DNA from: Rhinopomastus cyanomelas
Taxonomy: Eukaryota; Chordata; Aves; Bucerotiformes; Rhinopomastidae
Length of the DNA: 64,000 bases
Reading direction: 5' to 3'
Assembly (NCBI GenBank): GCA_013400115.1
Contig: VXBP01003739.1
Location: 795-64,794 of the forward strand
In this document: positions 1 to 11,099 of the stretch, piece after piece
How the letters are laid out: every line of letters begins with the position of its first letter
How positions within the stretch are numbered: the first letter of the stretch is position 1
Position numbers and translations under genes: made by a program
The notes under the pieces: generated by a model
Seen by the model: the letters and a program-made list of their open reading frames with translations, nothing else
What the model was told of the DNA's origin: nothing
Databases searched by the model: none

Positions 1-450
1 CGTGTCCAGAGAAGGGCAACGAGGCTGGTGAGAGGCCTTGAGCACAAACCCTATGAGGAGAGGCTGAGGGAGCTGGGATTGTTTAGCCTTGAGAAGAGGA
101 GGCTCAGGGGAGACCTTATTGCTGTCTACAACTACCTGAGGGGTGGTTGTGGCCAGGAGGAGGTTGCTCTCTTCTCTCAGGCAGCCAGCACCAGAACAAG
201 AGGACACAGCCTCAAGCTGCGCCAGGGGAAATGTAGGCTTGAGGTGAGGAGAAAGTTCTTCACGGAGAGAGTCATTGGCCACTGGAATGGCCTGCCCGGG
301 GAGGTGGTGGAGTCGCCAACTCTGGAGCTGTTCAAGGCAGGATTGGACGTGGCACTTGGTGCCATGGTCTAGCCTTGAGCTCTGTGGTAACGGGTTGGAC
401 TTGATGATCTATGAGGTCTCTTCTGACCTTGGTAATACTGTGATACTGTG
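1..450 (+). mobile_element. CR1 LINE, 3' end (T1 type), cut by window edge
   Basis: This is the last part of CR1 ORF2 plus the 3' UTR. The reading frame is open from base 1 to a TAG at 370-372, about 123 codons with no break. It shows the usual end of CR1 ORF2: RVQRRATRL, then EERLRELGLFSLEKRRLRGD, then a VRRKFFTERV block and a closing LELFKAGLDV segment. The 3' UTR runs to two copies of the 8-bp unit GATACTGT at about 435-450. By eye it differs from the copy at 11.1 kb at about a dozen sites over 450 bp, so both are young. The 5' part lies outside the window. Confidence 0.93.
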
Positions 451-560
451 AAGATCTGCATTCGTTGTGGCCTCTGTGTGTTGAATTCCTGCCGGAATGA
501 GAGGATAATCATGAAAATGTATAAAACACAGGCGCTGGTGAAACCTGGTTGTTTTGCATT

Positions 561-958
561 CCAGTTGGTACCAGCTGCGTATGAGCCACCAGTGTGCTCA
601 AGTGGCCAAGAAGGCCAGTGGCATCCTGGCTTGTATCAGCAGTCATGTGACCAGCAGAAGTAGGAAAGTGACTGTCTCCCTGTACTGGGCATTGGTGAGG
701 CCACAGCTCAAGTACTGCATTCAGTTTTGTGTACCTCAACAGAAGGAAGACTTTGAAGTCCTAGGGTGTGTTCAAAGAAGGGCAATTAAGCTGGTGAAGT
801 GTCTAGAGTCAAGATCTATGATGAGCAGCTGAGCGACCTGGAGTTGTTTAGTTTGGAGCAAAGGCGGCTGAGAGGAAACCTTGTCACTCTCCACAGCTGC
901 CTGAGAGGAGGTTGTAGTGAGGCCAGGGTCAGTCTGTTCTCCTAAAGAGCAAGTGATT
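561..958 (+). mobile_element. CR1 LINE relic, ORF2 C-terminal region, degraded
   Basis: From the ATG at 581 the + strand reads MSHQCAQVAKKASGILACI and then a SLYWALVRPQLKYCIQF block. These correspond to the MSQQCAQVAKRANGILACI and LYSALVRPHLEYCVQF blocks of the intact copy at 11.1 kb. The frame breaks at about 830. Nucleotide similarity continues through the KRRLRGD and LRGGC segments to about 958 and then stops, so the 3' UTR and tail are missing. It is more diverged than the T1 copies and is an older insertion. Confidence 0.8.
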
Positions 959-989
959 GGACTACAAATAGCCTCACACGTTCTATATG

Positions 990-1256
990 CAAGGAAGACA
1001 AGAGGCTGACATGGCTGAGCAGACACCTGCTGGTCAAAATATAGGGCTAAGAAGTAACTGCACAGTAGTGGAAGCAGGGATAGATATACAGGGAAGAGTG
1101 TAAGGATGCTGCCCAATTGTGTAGGAGTGGGGTCAGAAAGGCCAAGGTCCATCTGGAGCTGAACTTGGCAAGTGACACAAAGAAGAGCAATAAGAGCTCC
1201 TACAGATATATCAGACAGAAAAGGAAGGTCAGAGAAACTGGCCCCGCTCTGATGAG
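990..1256 (+). mobile_element. Old CR1 LINE, left half (ORF2 upstream of RT core)
   Basis: The + strand frame reads WLSRHLLVK, WKQG, EECKDAAQLCRSGVRKAKV and LELNLASDTKKSNKSSYRYI, with a few stops. This is the linker between the endonuclease and reverse-transcriptase parts of CR1 ORF2. Similarity ends at 1256, where a non-CR1 insert begins, and resumes at 2124 with the next expected residues (GKLVATDEEK). The two pieces are therefore read as one element split by a later insertion. Confidence 0.75.
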
Positions 1257-2123
1257 TGTCACGATTTGGCCATGCTGACCATGCTGGGACAGATTAACTA
1301 ATTAATCTAGCAAAAGTGCTAATGAGCTGAAAACAACAGGGAGGACTCGCTGCTTACAAGTCACAGGCAAAGAGACCGGCTAGATTTGGGGATAAACAAA
1401 ATGCATTTGATTCAAAGAAAAGAAACACTTATTACCAGAATACACAGAGAGCAATCATACATGCCTGGACCTAGCTCTGTTGTCTTCTTTCCATCAGGAT
1501 AAAAACCTCTGAGCAGTTCTTTTCACTCTGGCAACACAGCATTCTTTCCCCAGGAGGAGACAAGCCCTTCATGATCTTTCTGCAGCTGGTGTGGGGGTTT
1601 TCCTTGGGCTGTGGGTCATCCCAGTGCCTGACCTCTCCAGCCTGGCTCTCTTTCTCAGAGCCAGTGGTTCCTTTAAGGGTAAGTTTCCTCCTCCATGTCC
1701 TCAGGGCCAGTCCCCCTGCTCCAATGCATTCTTCTCCACAGGCTACAGATGGGACATTCCTTCTCCATGCAATTTACCATGAATTTGCAGGGACTCTCCT
1801 CCTCTGCTGATCTCTGGGGTCTCCACAGGCTCACACCTCCTCCCTCACTTCTCTTTCAGGGTTAAGTGGCTGCCATAGTGTGCTCAACCCAGTGACTGCA
1901 TGGCTTGTCACAAAACAGAAGTCCCAAACCCAACAGGAAGCGTGTGCGACGTGTGCCATTTTCCTTTCCCCAAAATATGTTGACTTGCAGAGGAGCTAAT
2001 TAGTTCAGCCTTCCAGAAGGGAGTGAGTAACTGAACCTAGGGGAGTCTTCTGTCTTTGAAAGTTTTTAGCAACCCCCTTCCTCAGTCCCCCAAAACCCTG
2101 TCAGGCTCAAACTATAACCTATC
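1257..2123. mobile_element. LTR-like insertion splitting an old CR1 (candidate solo ERV LTR)
   Basis: About 867 bp of non-CR1 DNA lies exactly between two halves of one CR1. It starts with TGTCACG and has no long coding frame. Its general build (A-rich stretch near 1390-1430, then pyrimidine-rich DNA) resembles avian retroviral LTRs. TTATT and A-rich strings near 1429 would fit a polyadenylation region read on the - strand. I could not find a convincing target-site duplication. GATGAG occurs at 1251-1256 and again at 2143-2148, but the second copy lies within CR1-like sequence and is probably chance. The insertion is well supported; the LTR identity is inference. Confidence 0.5.
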
Positions 2124-2985
2124 TGGCAAGCTGGTAGCAACAGATGAGGAGAAGGTTTAGGTATTCAGGAATACTTTTTTTGTCTTAGTCTTCCCACACT
2201 GCCTCAGTGGATGGACTGCATGATAAGGTCCCACCCATTGTAAGAGAAGATCAGGTTTGTCATCGCTTGAGAAACCTGAATACACATAAGTATATTGGAC
2301 TTGATTGAGGTGCATCCCAGAGGCCTGAGGGAATTCCTCAGGGAATAGTTGCCAAGCCAGTTTCCACAATATTTTAAAGTCATGTGAAGTCCTTGGTGAC
2401 TGGAAATGGGGAAACATGTAATGCATGTAAAAAAAAAGGTGGAAAGGAGAACACTGGGTACCTGTCAGTGTCACCTCTGTGCCTAGGAAAATCATGGAAC
2501 AGATCTTCCTAGGTGTGCTAAAGCACATGGAGAACAAGGAGGTGTTTTGATACAACCAGCATGGCTTCACTAAGGGCAAGCGCTGTCTGACCAACCTTGT
2601 TCCCTTCTACAATGAAATGACTATATCGGTGAGGAGGCTGGAGCTGTGGATTTAATCTATCTGGAGAAGTCTAAACACTTTGATGCAGTCCCCCCAACAC
2701 CCTTCCATCTAAATTGAAGAGAGATGGCTTTAATATCTGGGGTGGTTGATGGATACCAAATTGGTCGGATGTGTTCAGAGGGTAGTGGTCAATGTCTTGA
2801 TGTCCAGATGGAAATTGCTTGCAAATTTCTGTTTCGTATCTTCATCAGTGACATAGACAGTGAAGTCAAGCCACCACAAGTGAAATCCCTCAGCAAGTGT
2901 GCTGTTGACGCTCCTGAGGGATGAGATACAGTTCAGAGGGACCTGGACAAGTTGGAGACATGATCTTGTGTGAACCTCATGAGAT
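2124..2985 (+). mobile_element. Old CR1 LINE, right half (RT core, many breaks)
   Basis: The element continues from 990-1256. It reads GKLVATDEEK, then a degraded finger region, then KIMEQIFLG, then an NQHGFTKGKRCLTNL block near 2560-2605, which is the CR1 RT signature NQHGFTKGKSCLTN. Further on are remnants of the VNGQCLDVQ and SDIDSEVK segments. Near 2930 the nucleotide sequence resembles the CR1 stretch coding IQRDLDKLE. Frameshifts and stops are frequent. No 3' UTR or tail is visible, and similarity fades by about 2985. Confidence 0.75.
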
Positions 2986-5900
2986 TCTCCGTGCGTTTAG
3001 TGATTCTTTGACGAAGTGCCGTGGTGGAAATAGTGGCTACTAACTCACTGCATGTGCTGGGATGTGCACGTTTCAGTGGAGGGAGGAGAAAAGGGTCTAC
3101 TGCTGTACTTTGTGCAATGTTCTTTTGATCCCTTACTAGGAGTAATCTTCTTAATTTTTAAGACTGAGATTGTGAATAATCCCCAAATGGTGACTAAGGT
3201 AGTTCCATCTGCTTTTCAATATTGCAAGGCTGGGATTTCGAAAGGGCCAAGTGAGAGCAGCCTGTTGACAGCTGGGTTGTACTTCTGAAGGTACCAGACT
3301 CTGATACTGTTAGACACAAGGAAACAAAACACAAGATTATTTTTTTTTTTTCATTTGCAATCAATTTGTTCACAAGATTAACTTATGCAATTATATATTT
3401 GGGATTTTCCCCCTCCCCACGCCCCTGAAGAACCATTCATTTCTAGCAGCGCTTCGCCGTTCTTGGATTTTAAAAGTTTTGCTTTTAACAGATTTCCAAA
3501 ATTCTGTGCAGACTGTTGCGGAGAGTCTTCAGCCAGTGACTACACAGTGCTGCGTAGTTAAGACACTGTTGTGCTCTCACTTGTGCTGCCTGGATTTTCA
3601 TCTCTCTGCTAGACGTGATGCTGTTGATGAGATAATCCGTGGATCAATGCAGTGGTAAGACATAGTATTAAAGCCAGAAATCAGAATGAAAATCTGGTAG
3701 TGATGGAAAAGATACTGCCATATGGTGTTTGGGAACCATACTGAGAAGGAAGTCTTTTTTCCCCAGCCACCCTACTATTTTGAAAATAAATTAAGTTTTG
3801 AGCAGAAAGGAAGGCTTGGATATCGGCTCCATGCGCCTCAGAGATGCTTCATAGATAACTTCCAGTCTTTTGATTGGAAATGTGTTGCTATTTTTTCTTA
3901 AACTTTTGTATCAGTAGCAACCAGCTTGCACTTACAGCACTGGAAACATCTCTCTTTTTTGAAATGGCTTTGGGCTTAGTAATGTAAGTCACTTTCTGAG
4001 GTTAAGCATTCAAAATTGTTTAACTGCCAAGTCTGATTATTTTAAGAAATGGAAAAAAAATCATTTGCAGACACAAAAGAGGGATACTTCTCATTTTTTC
4101 TGTCTGTAATATATGAGTTTAAAATGATGCTTTATAATCCCTTACGAACTGCCTGTGCTGCAGAAGGAATCCCTAACTGGTGACTCACAGGGGTTCCTTT
4201 AACGCACTCCAACATGAGGAATCCAGGTCACTAGCTTGAGGCAGACAGATTACAGGAAAGCTGGACTTTCTGGAGTCAGAGGCAAAGGGTAGGCAGCATC
4301 CCCCAGAGGACAGGAAGGCAGCAGCTAAAGCACTGGACATGCGTGTCTGGCCAGCTGAGCCCCATTGATGTATTTTCTGTTGTTACAACTATGGAGAGAG
4401 CTGTCAACAAGACAACATTTTCTTGTCAGGTTTTTCACTTTTATCTCTTGCATTAAGCTGTCAGCATGGGTAGCATCCAGTGGTGTAAGCTGAACTGACC
4501 TTGCAGCGTTAAACAGTGAGCGCGAAGACTGGAATTGCCCATTAAGCAGAGCAACCATGTTGCATCCTGCTGAGAGCATCTTCTTCTTTCACGTGACCTC
4601 TCTCATGAGAAAAATCCCTTTGGTCAGGGGCATGTGTCCACAGGTGAGCCTTTGAAGTTGTCTGCTGTGCTTTCTGTGGCACTAATTAGCAAATGAATCT
4701 GAAGGAAAACTGAGTTGGACTGAGCGGAATACTTTATGAGCTGTTAGGTAAATTTATTACTGATGAATCATAATAAAAATCTGCTTTGGTAGTTCAGACC
4801 AAAAGTAAAGGAAATGTCTTTTCTCAGTCTCATCAGAAGAGGTAACAGTTCCACACACTGACATGACAAGCTCTGAAGAGAAAAGAAGGGCTAAACAATC
4901 TTTGAAATATGTGCTCAGCAGAGATTGACAGAAGTCTAAGCTATTGATATGTGTAATTAAGTGTGGGTTTCCCCAGCAGGTAGAAAAGGAATTTTAATGT
5001 TTAAGAAATCCCTGAAGCTGTCTGACCATTCCTGTTTGATGCAACGATCGGAGGACATAAGAAACTGTGAAGGAAGAGCTAACAGCCATTCCCAAGCTCA
5101 AGGTCTCATTCTCTGACCCTTCCTTATGATTCGATCTTGGTATAAATATTACTCATTTGATCTGCCACTGCCTTAGTTTATCGTTTACTGCCTGGACCTT
5201 GGCTGGCTTTAAAATATTTAGAAAGAGGCTGCCTGCAGATGGTGGATAATTTAGTGTGCAACTGCTTAAGATGGTTGGCTTTCAGAGAGGCAAACCCCAG
5301 GATTTAAAGTGATGTGGAAATACCAGAGTAGAGATTCCTTGCTGAGAAAATGCCGTTGTTAAGCATTTATCAGTAGACTCTCTTGCACAGAACATTGGTG
5401 ACAGTTCAAGCTGTCCTTAGATGGATTCTCATCCTCCTGGAGTTACACAGCTATGCACAGTATGACAAGATGTTCTTCAGCTGTAAAAATCTTCCTAATG
5501 CATAAATATCCCTTTAATGTGTTTGCCCTAAAGTGCATCACACAGCACAGAGGTCTGTACTTTCGAGAGCAGTGAATTTATTTGGTAGATGCTGCATCTG
5601 TGATGGGATTTGAGATTGTGATATCACATTATTATGATTTATTTTGTCTTCTGTGGTGTCCTTTGTGTGTAATTGAAAGTAATAATTACTAATGAGTCCC
5701 TGACCTACTTCAACCCTCCAGGAGGAAACCAAGTTCTCAAATTCAAACGCGTCACAATATAGACACCCCTCCTTTGCTGCATCCTGTTCTACCGTGACAG
5801 CACAGCAGGTCACAGACTCAGACGTGTTTGCTGTAGGACGTCTGGTTTAGACTTTATGAAAGATACTTCCTGGCTGGTGGGGATGGAATGCAATGTGATA

Positions 5901-6922
5901 GAGCTTTAATATGTTTTCAGCCCACAGTCTGATATTATAGATGTGTGTGTATTAACTACAGAAATTACTTTTTCTAGGGTAGTTCATTTTTTTCAGAGTA
6001 CTGTAATTGCTAGTCCATTTGACCACCTGTGATAACCTCAGAAATGAGTGTGATAGGTAATTACTTTGTTTGTAGTTGAGGTGAAAAAGAGAAAATCAGT
6101 AATTAAAGAGGACTTGTGTGTTTGATTTCATCTCCATATTTCTGCTGGAATAGCAATTGCACTTGTCTCTGTAATTTTTCACATACCAGCCCAACCCCTG
6201 ATGGTTGCAAAAATAATTTTGTTGGCCACAAAGCGTGCTGTGCTGTTTCTCAGCTCTGTTCTTTTCTCATTAAAAGATCAGTGCAGCTCACTGAAGATGT
6301 GTGCTGCTCAGGAATGTGTCTTCAGAAGGTAGCTGATGGCAACAGGAGTAAAGTAAAGCCAGTGAAAAAATAAGAAGTGGTGAAAAGAAACACTAAAATA
6401 ATTTGCCAGTCCCAGCTCAGAACGTTTATGTGTGATGGATCACTTCTGTCTCTGTGTTTGGGCAAAAAACCAGAAATGGCTATGTTGCATTTCATCACAC
6501 AGACCGTATCGTTGCACGAAACCCATACAAATAAATAGGGATCTTTGGAAGATTTGAAACTACATTATCATTAGCTCCTCATCATTAGGTGTATGAATTG
6601 CAAACTCCCTTCACAGAAACTGCTGTGATACTTGCAGCAAACAAAATGACTTGAAACAATTCAAATGGATTTAAAAGGATTCCTGTCTTCCAAATGAGTT
6701 TAGCTAATAGCAACTCTTGTATTACACATTTATTCTTTCTCCTGCAAAACTTTTAAATTCTACTAACATTTTTGAACAACATGTACTTTAAATTGTATTC
6801 ATCTAGGCTTTTTTGCTTTCATTCTAGCTGATGCAAACAGGTTTTTAGGTGAGTGTGGAAGTCTTTGGTAATTCCTGGGAAAGATGTGTTGACTGACACA
6901 CAGTAAATACTGTGGTTGACTG
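2986..6922. other. Intron DNA without recognisable genes or young repeats
   Basis: Only short, unrelated frames are present. A run of 11 T lies at about 3341-3351. The stretch near 5400-5520 weakly resembles an old antisense CR1 but could not be confirmed. Nothing else stands out. Confidence 0.6.
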
Positions 6923-6957
6923 TCATAGGATCATAGGATCATAGGATGTTAGGGGCT
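6923..6957 (-). mobile_element. Micro-insertion: CR1 3' tail only (T4 type)
   Basis: The - strand reads AAGCCCCTAACATCCTATGA followed by further ATCCTATG repeats. This is the same end as the T4 element at 54649 (CCCCTAACTTCCTATGATCC). Only about 35 bp were integrated, so this is an extreme 5'-truncated CR1. The alternative is a chance 8-bp microsatellite, but the adjoining CCCCTAAC makes that less likely. Confidence 0.65.
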
Positions 6958-8179
6958 TAATATGCAGAGAGCATGTGAAGACACATATGTGTTGGATGTG
7001 TGCATGTCTGAATTAATGTATCGTACAACTGCACGTGTTTTTAGATGTGAGTGAACATAGGTGTGTATTTACTGGGAACACACATCAGTCACAGACTGCT
7101 CCTTGTGTAGTGCTCCATAGAAAGGCAGAATCAAAGAAACAACTTAGGCTGAAACTTTCCACAACATCAGCTCTAGCAGAGGTAGTTTGTAGCCAGTGGA
7201 GCTGGCAACGTGTCACCCTTCTCAGCTGCTCTGGGCACTGAATGGGGCATCTCATATCTCCAAAGACTTTACTGAATTTTAAGTGTGTTAATACTGTGAT
7301 TTAATACTGATTGATTCTGAAGGTGAATGAAACAGGGTACCTAATGATGGCATGGGTGCTGTATTCAGTTTCTGTCATAAATGGAAGGTAAAGACATGGC
7401 AGAGGGAAGTCAATCATTGGCTGGAAACAGTTGTCTTAATAGTTGTCTTAATCTGAGGCCAAAATGAGTTGAAATGTGAGATTTAGTGGAATGCAGCTGT
7501 TCACAGCATTGTTCTGCACAGTGTGTTTGTAACAGCTGTGTTCGTAGCCAAGGCTCACGTTATAATCGGTGGAGACGAATGGGCATCAGGGTGCATTTAA
7601 TCTCCACCTACAGTCAGTAACACGCGTGAACATTTTACGTCTTTCTCGGTGTAGTGCAAGATGTTATTAAGCCTCATCAAACTCTTTGGAATCTTGAATA
7701 TTTACCCCGAGTGCATTGCAGGATGGAATGGTTTTTGAGAAGTGGAAGCCAGCTAAGATGATGCTCTGGTTGATGGCAATTTAAAAATGTGACTGATAGT
7801 AAAATAGAGTGACCTTAGCCTTCATCCAGCAACTGTTCAATGTCTAGGCCCTGAGGATTCATGTCACTGCTGTGAGTTTTCTGTATACACAAAGATCACT
7901 TCCTTGCAGTACAGAGCAGGGAGTAAAAATCTTGAAAAGACAGGGCCATTAATGATTAATGATGGACATTTAAAATTCAAAAAGATCACCAAGTTGGAAA
8001 CGTCAAATTTTATTTCAAGCACTTTTACTCTTGGCAAGCTTTGACACTTGGTGGTAAAATGCCAGGTGATATTTGAGCAATCGTAAACATAAAGTTTATT
8101 GACTTCAATTTCTTAGCTACAATTATTCCTATTTTTAATGTATTATTGCTAATATTCTTTAAGAAAAGTAATGTGATGA
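6958..8179. other. Intron DNA, nothing recognised
   Basis: There is no coding signal and no clear repeat. A 12-bp direct duplication (AGTTGTCTTAAT) occurs near 7429-7452. Confidence 0.55.
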
Positions 8180-9320
8180 AAGAATGGCAAACAGAAGTAA
8201 CATGCTATTTGATGAAGACTGGGTTAGGGATAAGTTGAGCAAACTGGATGTGCACAAATCCATGGGCCCAGACGGGATGCACCCGCGTGTGCTAAGGGAG
8301 ATGGCGGAGGTCATTGCTAGGCCGCTCTCCATCATCTTTGCTAGGTCCTGGGAAACAGGAGAGGTGCCTAGGGACTGGAGGATAGCAAATGTTACCTCAA
8401 TCTTTAAAAAGGGAAAGAAGGAAGACCCAGGTAACTATAGACCGGTCAGCCTCACCTCCATCCCAGCAAAGGTGATGGAACAATTTGTACTAGAGGCTGT
8501 TTCCAGGCACATCAAGAACAGGAGGGTCCTTAGGGACAGTCAGCATGGCTTCACAAAAGGGAAGTCATGCTTGACCAACCCGATAGCCTTTTATGAGGGT
8601 GTAACCAGGTGGATGGATGAGGGCAGAGCCGTGGATGTCATCTATCTTGACTTAAGAAAGGCATTTGACACGGTCTCTCACAGCATCCTTGCAGACAAAC
8701 TGAGGCAGTGTGGCCTAGATTNCTGGGGTGGATCAGAAGGGGGGTGGTTAGCAGATCAAGAGAGGTTCTTCTCCCCCTCTGCTCTGCCCTGGTGAGACCA
8801 CACCTGGAGTGTTGTGTCCAGTTCTGGGCTCCTCAGTTCAAGAGGGATGTGGAGCTTCTGGAAAGAGTTCAGCGTATGGCAACGAAGATGATGAAGGAGG
8901 TGGAGCACCTCCCTTATGAGGAGAGGCTGAGGGAGCTGAGTCTCTTTAGGTTGGAGAAGAGGAGACTGAGGGGTGACGTCATTCATGTCTATAAATATTT
9001 GACAGGTGGGTGTCAGGAGGATGGCACTGGGCTGTTCTCAGTGTTAAGTAGTGATAGGACGAGGGGCAATGGGTGTGATCTGGCACATAGAAGGTTCCAC
9101 ATCAACCTGAGAAGGAACTTCTTCACGGTGAGGGTGACAGAGCACTGGAACAGGCTGCCCAGGGTGGTTGTGGAGTCTCCCTCACTGGAGATGTTCAAGA
9201 CCCTCCTGGATGTGTTCCTGTGTGGCTTGGTCTAGGTGATCTTGCTGTATCAGGGGGATTGGACTAGATGATCTTTCGAGGTCACTTCCAATCCATAATG
9301 ATTCTATGATTCTATGATAC
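8180..9320 (+). mobile_element. CR1 LINE (T2 type), 5'-truncated, RT core missing at an N
   Basis: The 5' part reads DWVRDKLSKLDVHKSMGPDG, then FKKGKKEDPGNYRPVSLTSI, then QHGFTKGKSCLTN and YLDLRKAFDTVSH. These are the first RT motifs of CR1 ORF2, open from 8184 to 8721. At 8722 there is a single N. The next sequence is the SRSREVLL block, which normally lies about 480 bp further on (judged against the copy at 11.1 kb). The GVPQ and FADD motifs are therefore absent. A second open frame (8708-9235) runs to a stop at 9233-9235, followed by a short 3' UTR and the tail ATTCTATGATTCTATGA ending at about 9319. The N suggests an assembly join rather than a true deletion. Confidence 0.92.
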
Positions 9321-11099
9321 GTTCAGGTTAGTACCAGGACTAAGTGTGTAGTGACACTAGAGAGTGATTTAAGCTCATTATACTGTTCAAAATCACTGGT
9401 GATTGCTTTCTCAGGTCTTTTTTCAGGTGTGTTTAGCTCTTTCCACTGTCTGTTGATGCTGCTCCCAAATCATGGAAGATGGCATTGGAAATGGCCACTT
9501 GGTATTTTACTTTGACACTTGTCAAAGTAAATGACATTCAAATGGCATGCTAAAAGCGGAATTTGAAAGCTGAATTAAGAAGTTTCTCGTGCACTTCTAT
9601 CCAGAACCTGGACAGTGTGTCATGGCAGAGAAGGCGTACTAAGAGTTGCCTGTAGTGAAGATGCTTTGCTGGAAGGGCAAACCTGGGTTGCCTAGTAACG
9701 CTCTACCATCCATGGTGCAACATCTCTGTACGTTTGGGTCTGTATCCCAGCACTGGACCAACCAGCCAGATTCACCATAATTAGTCCTGAAGTAGTGGTT
9801 GTCTTTAGTTTCCACGTACACAGGACAGTGGTTTAGCACATGTCTGAAAGTTCCATCAGCTGCCTTTGGTACTTCTGACATTGTCCACACCTTCTCCATC
9901 AGGAGGAAGAATTCTGTTCTGTAGTAATGCTTGGTGCATGTCTTATGTAGATTTTGCTTCCACTCTGAAGGACTGTCACAGCCAAGGCTTTGTGGACAGT
10001 TAGTTCCAAAAGCAGCTGCTCTGTCTTCTCTAACCCTCTGGGAAGGGTTGATCTTCAGAGACAGATTTTAAATCAAGGGAATGTACGCAAGACATCTAGG
10101 AAAACCAGAGACTGTCCTTGACTGCTGATTTTGGCTAGGTTGTACCTTGAAAAGTTAACCGCTCCACTTAGTTATCAGCAATTGTTTTGTTTTCCTTTTT
10201 TTTCTTTTTGGTCTTTTGATTCTATTTGTTCCAAGTGGTTTTATTTTGTTAGGCTTCCAGAATCATTTTCAAATGCCACTGACTGCATAATAGAATGAGA
10301 TGAATCCACCACTACTTAAAGGGCTGAGAGATTGCTGGTAGTGTCAACATTAGTTCAGCAGGCACCAGGATTACGACCAGTGCGTATCTAAAACTGGGCA
10401 TTGTTTCAAAACATCACATTACTTCATCACTTCAAGTCAGTGTGTTACACCTACAGTGCTTGATTCTGACAATTCAGATTGAGAAATCTAGAATGAGAAA
10501 TATAAAACTCCTTTACAAGTTTTGTTTCAAAACCCACAAATTTATGCCTCAAGGGGCCACTGGAACGTAAAGTATGAATACAGTTTGTGTTTAAGGAGTT
10601 CTAAAAACGCGTGTTACTGAATTGGTGGAGCATGACAGTTCCCTTGCTTAGGCAGCATTGTGCACTACCTCGTAAAGCGTACTTGGGGACAGGTAAAAGG
10701 GTTTATTAAACCTGCAGTCCATAACGAGAGGTGTCACACTGCAGTGTACATACTTTTCATTCATGGATTATTGAACCACTAAACCCTGACAATTTGTCCT
10801 CATGCCAAACAGTTTCTTTGAGTTGTCCTGTTCTGAGCAGCTGTGTGACTGTTGGAAGAAAGCCTCAGATGCTCAGAATGTTTTTCAGTGTCTCCTTGTA
10901 TACACCTCTGTGTTTAACAGCAGGTAAGGACAGAACGCACTCTTTGTTTATGTAAAATGCTTTCACAGAAAGAACTCCATGAGGTATTTCTGGGCGGGAG
11001 ATTTGCAGTTTGAGGACAGTTTTTGAATGTGACATCTTGTCTATAACCATGAGAGATGTATAGAAAAAGGAGTAAAATACCTACATATTCTATTGCGTA
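9321..11099. other. Intron DNA containing one unexplained - strand open frame
   Basis: No young repeat is visible. The only feature that stands out is the stop-free - strand stretch 9639-10067, listed separately. 10190-10215 is T-rich. Confidence 0.5.
9639..10067 (-). other. Unexplained 142-codon open frame, no family recognised
   Basis: On the - strand the frame is stop-free from 10067 to a TAG at 9639-9641, 142 sense codons bounded upstream by TAA at 10068-10070. The first ATG is at 9899 and leaves 86 residues. The translation is rich in Cys, Tyr, His and Trp and not low-complexity. For example it contains SPSEWKQNLHKTCTKHYYR and CPVYVETKDNHYFRTNYG. I recognise no domain, signal peptide or membrane segment. 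It could be a retrocopy fragment, an exon of an antisense gene or plain chance: frames of 120-130 codons also occur by chance elsewhere in this window. No promoter or polyadenylation signal is assigned. Confidence 0.25.

Noticed and set aside
1251..2148. GATGAG at 1251-1256 and 2143-2148 as a 6-bp target duplication of the insert
   Set aside because: The second GATGAG belongs to the CR1 reading GKLVATDEEK and lies 20 bp inside CR1 sequence, so it is not at the insert edge.
2157..2594. 145-codon - strand frame
   Set aside because: The + strand here is a degraded CR1 RT region (NQHGFTKGK block), so the - frame is a chance reading.
5400..5520. Possible old antisense CR1
   Set aside because: A few words such as CTTCCTAATGCATAAATAT resemble an old CR1 3' part, but no protein block or tail could be followed.
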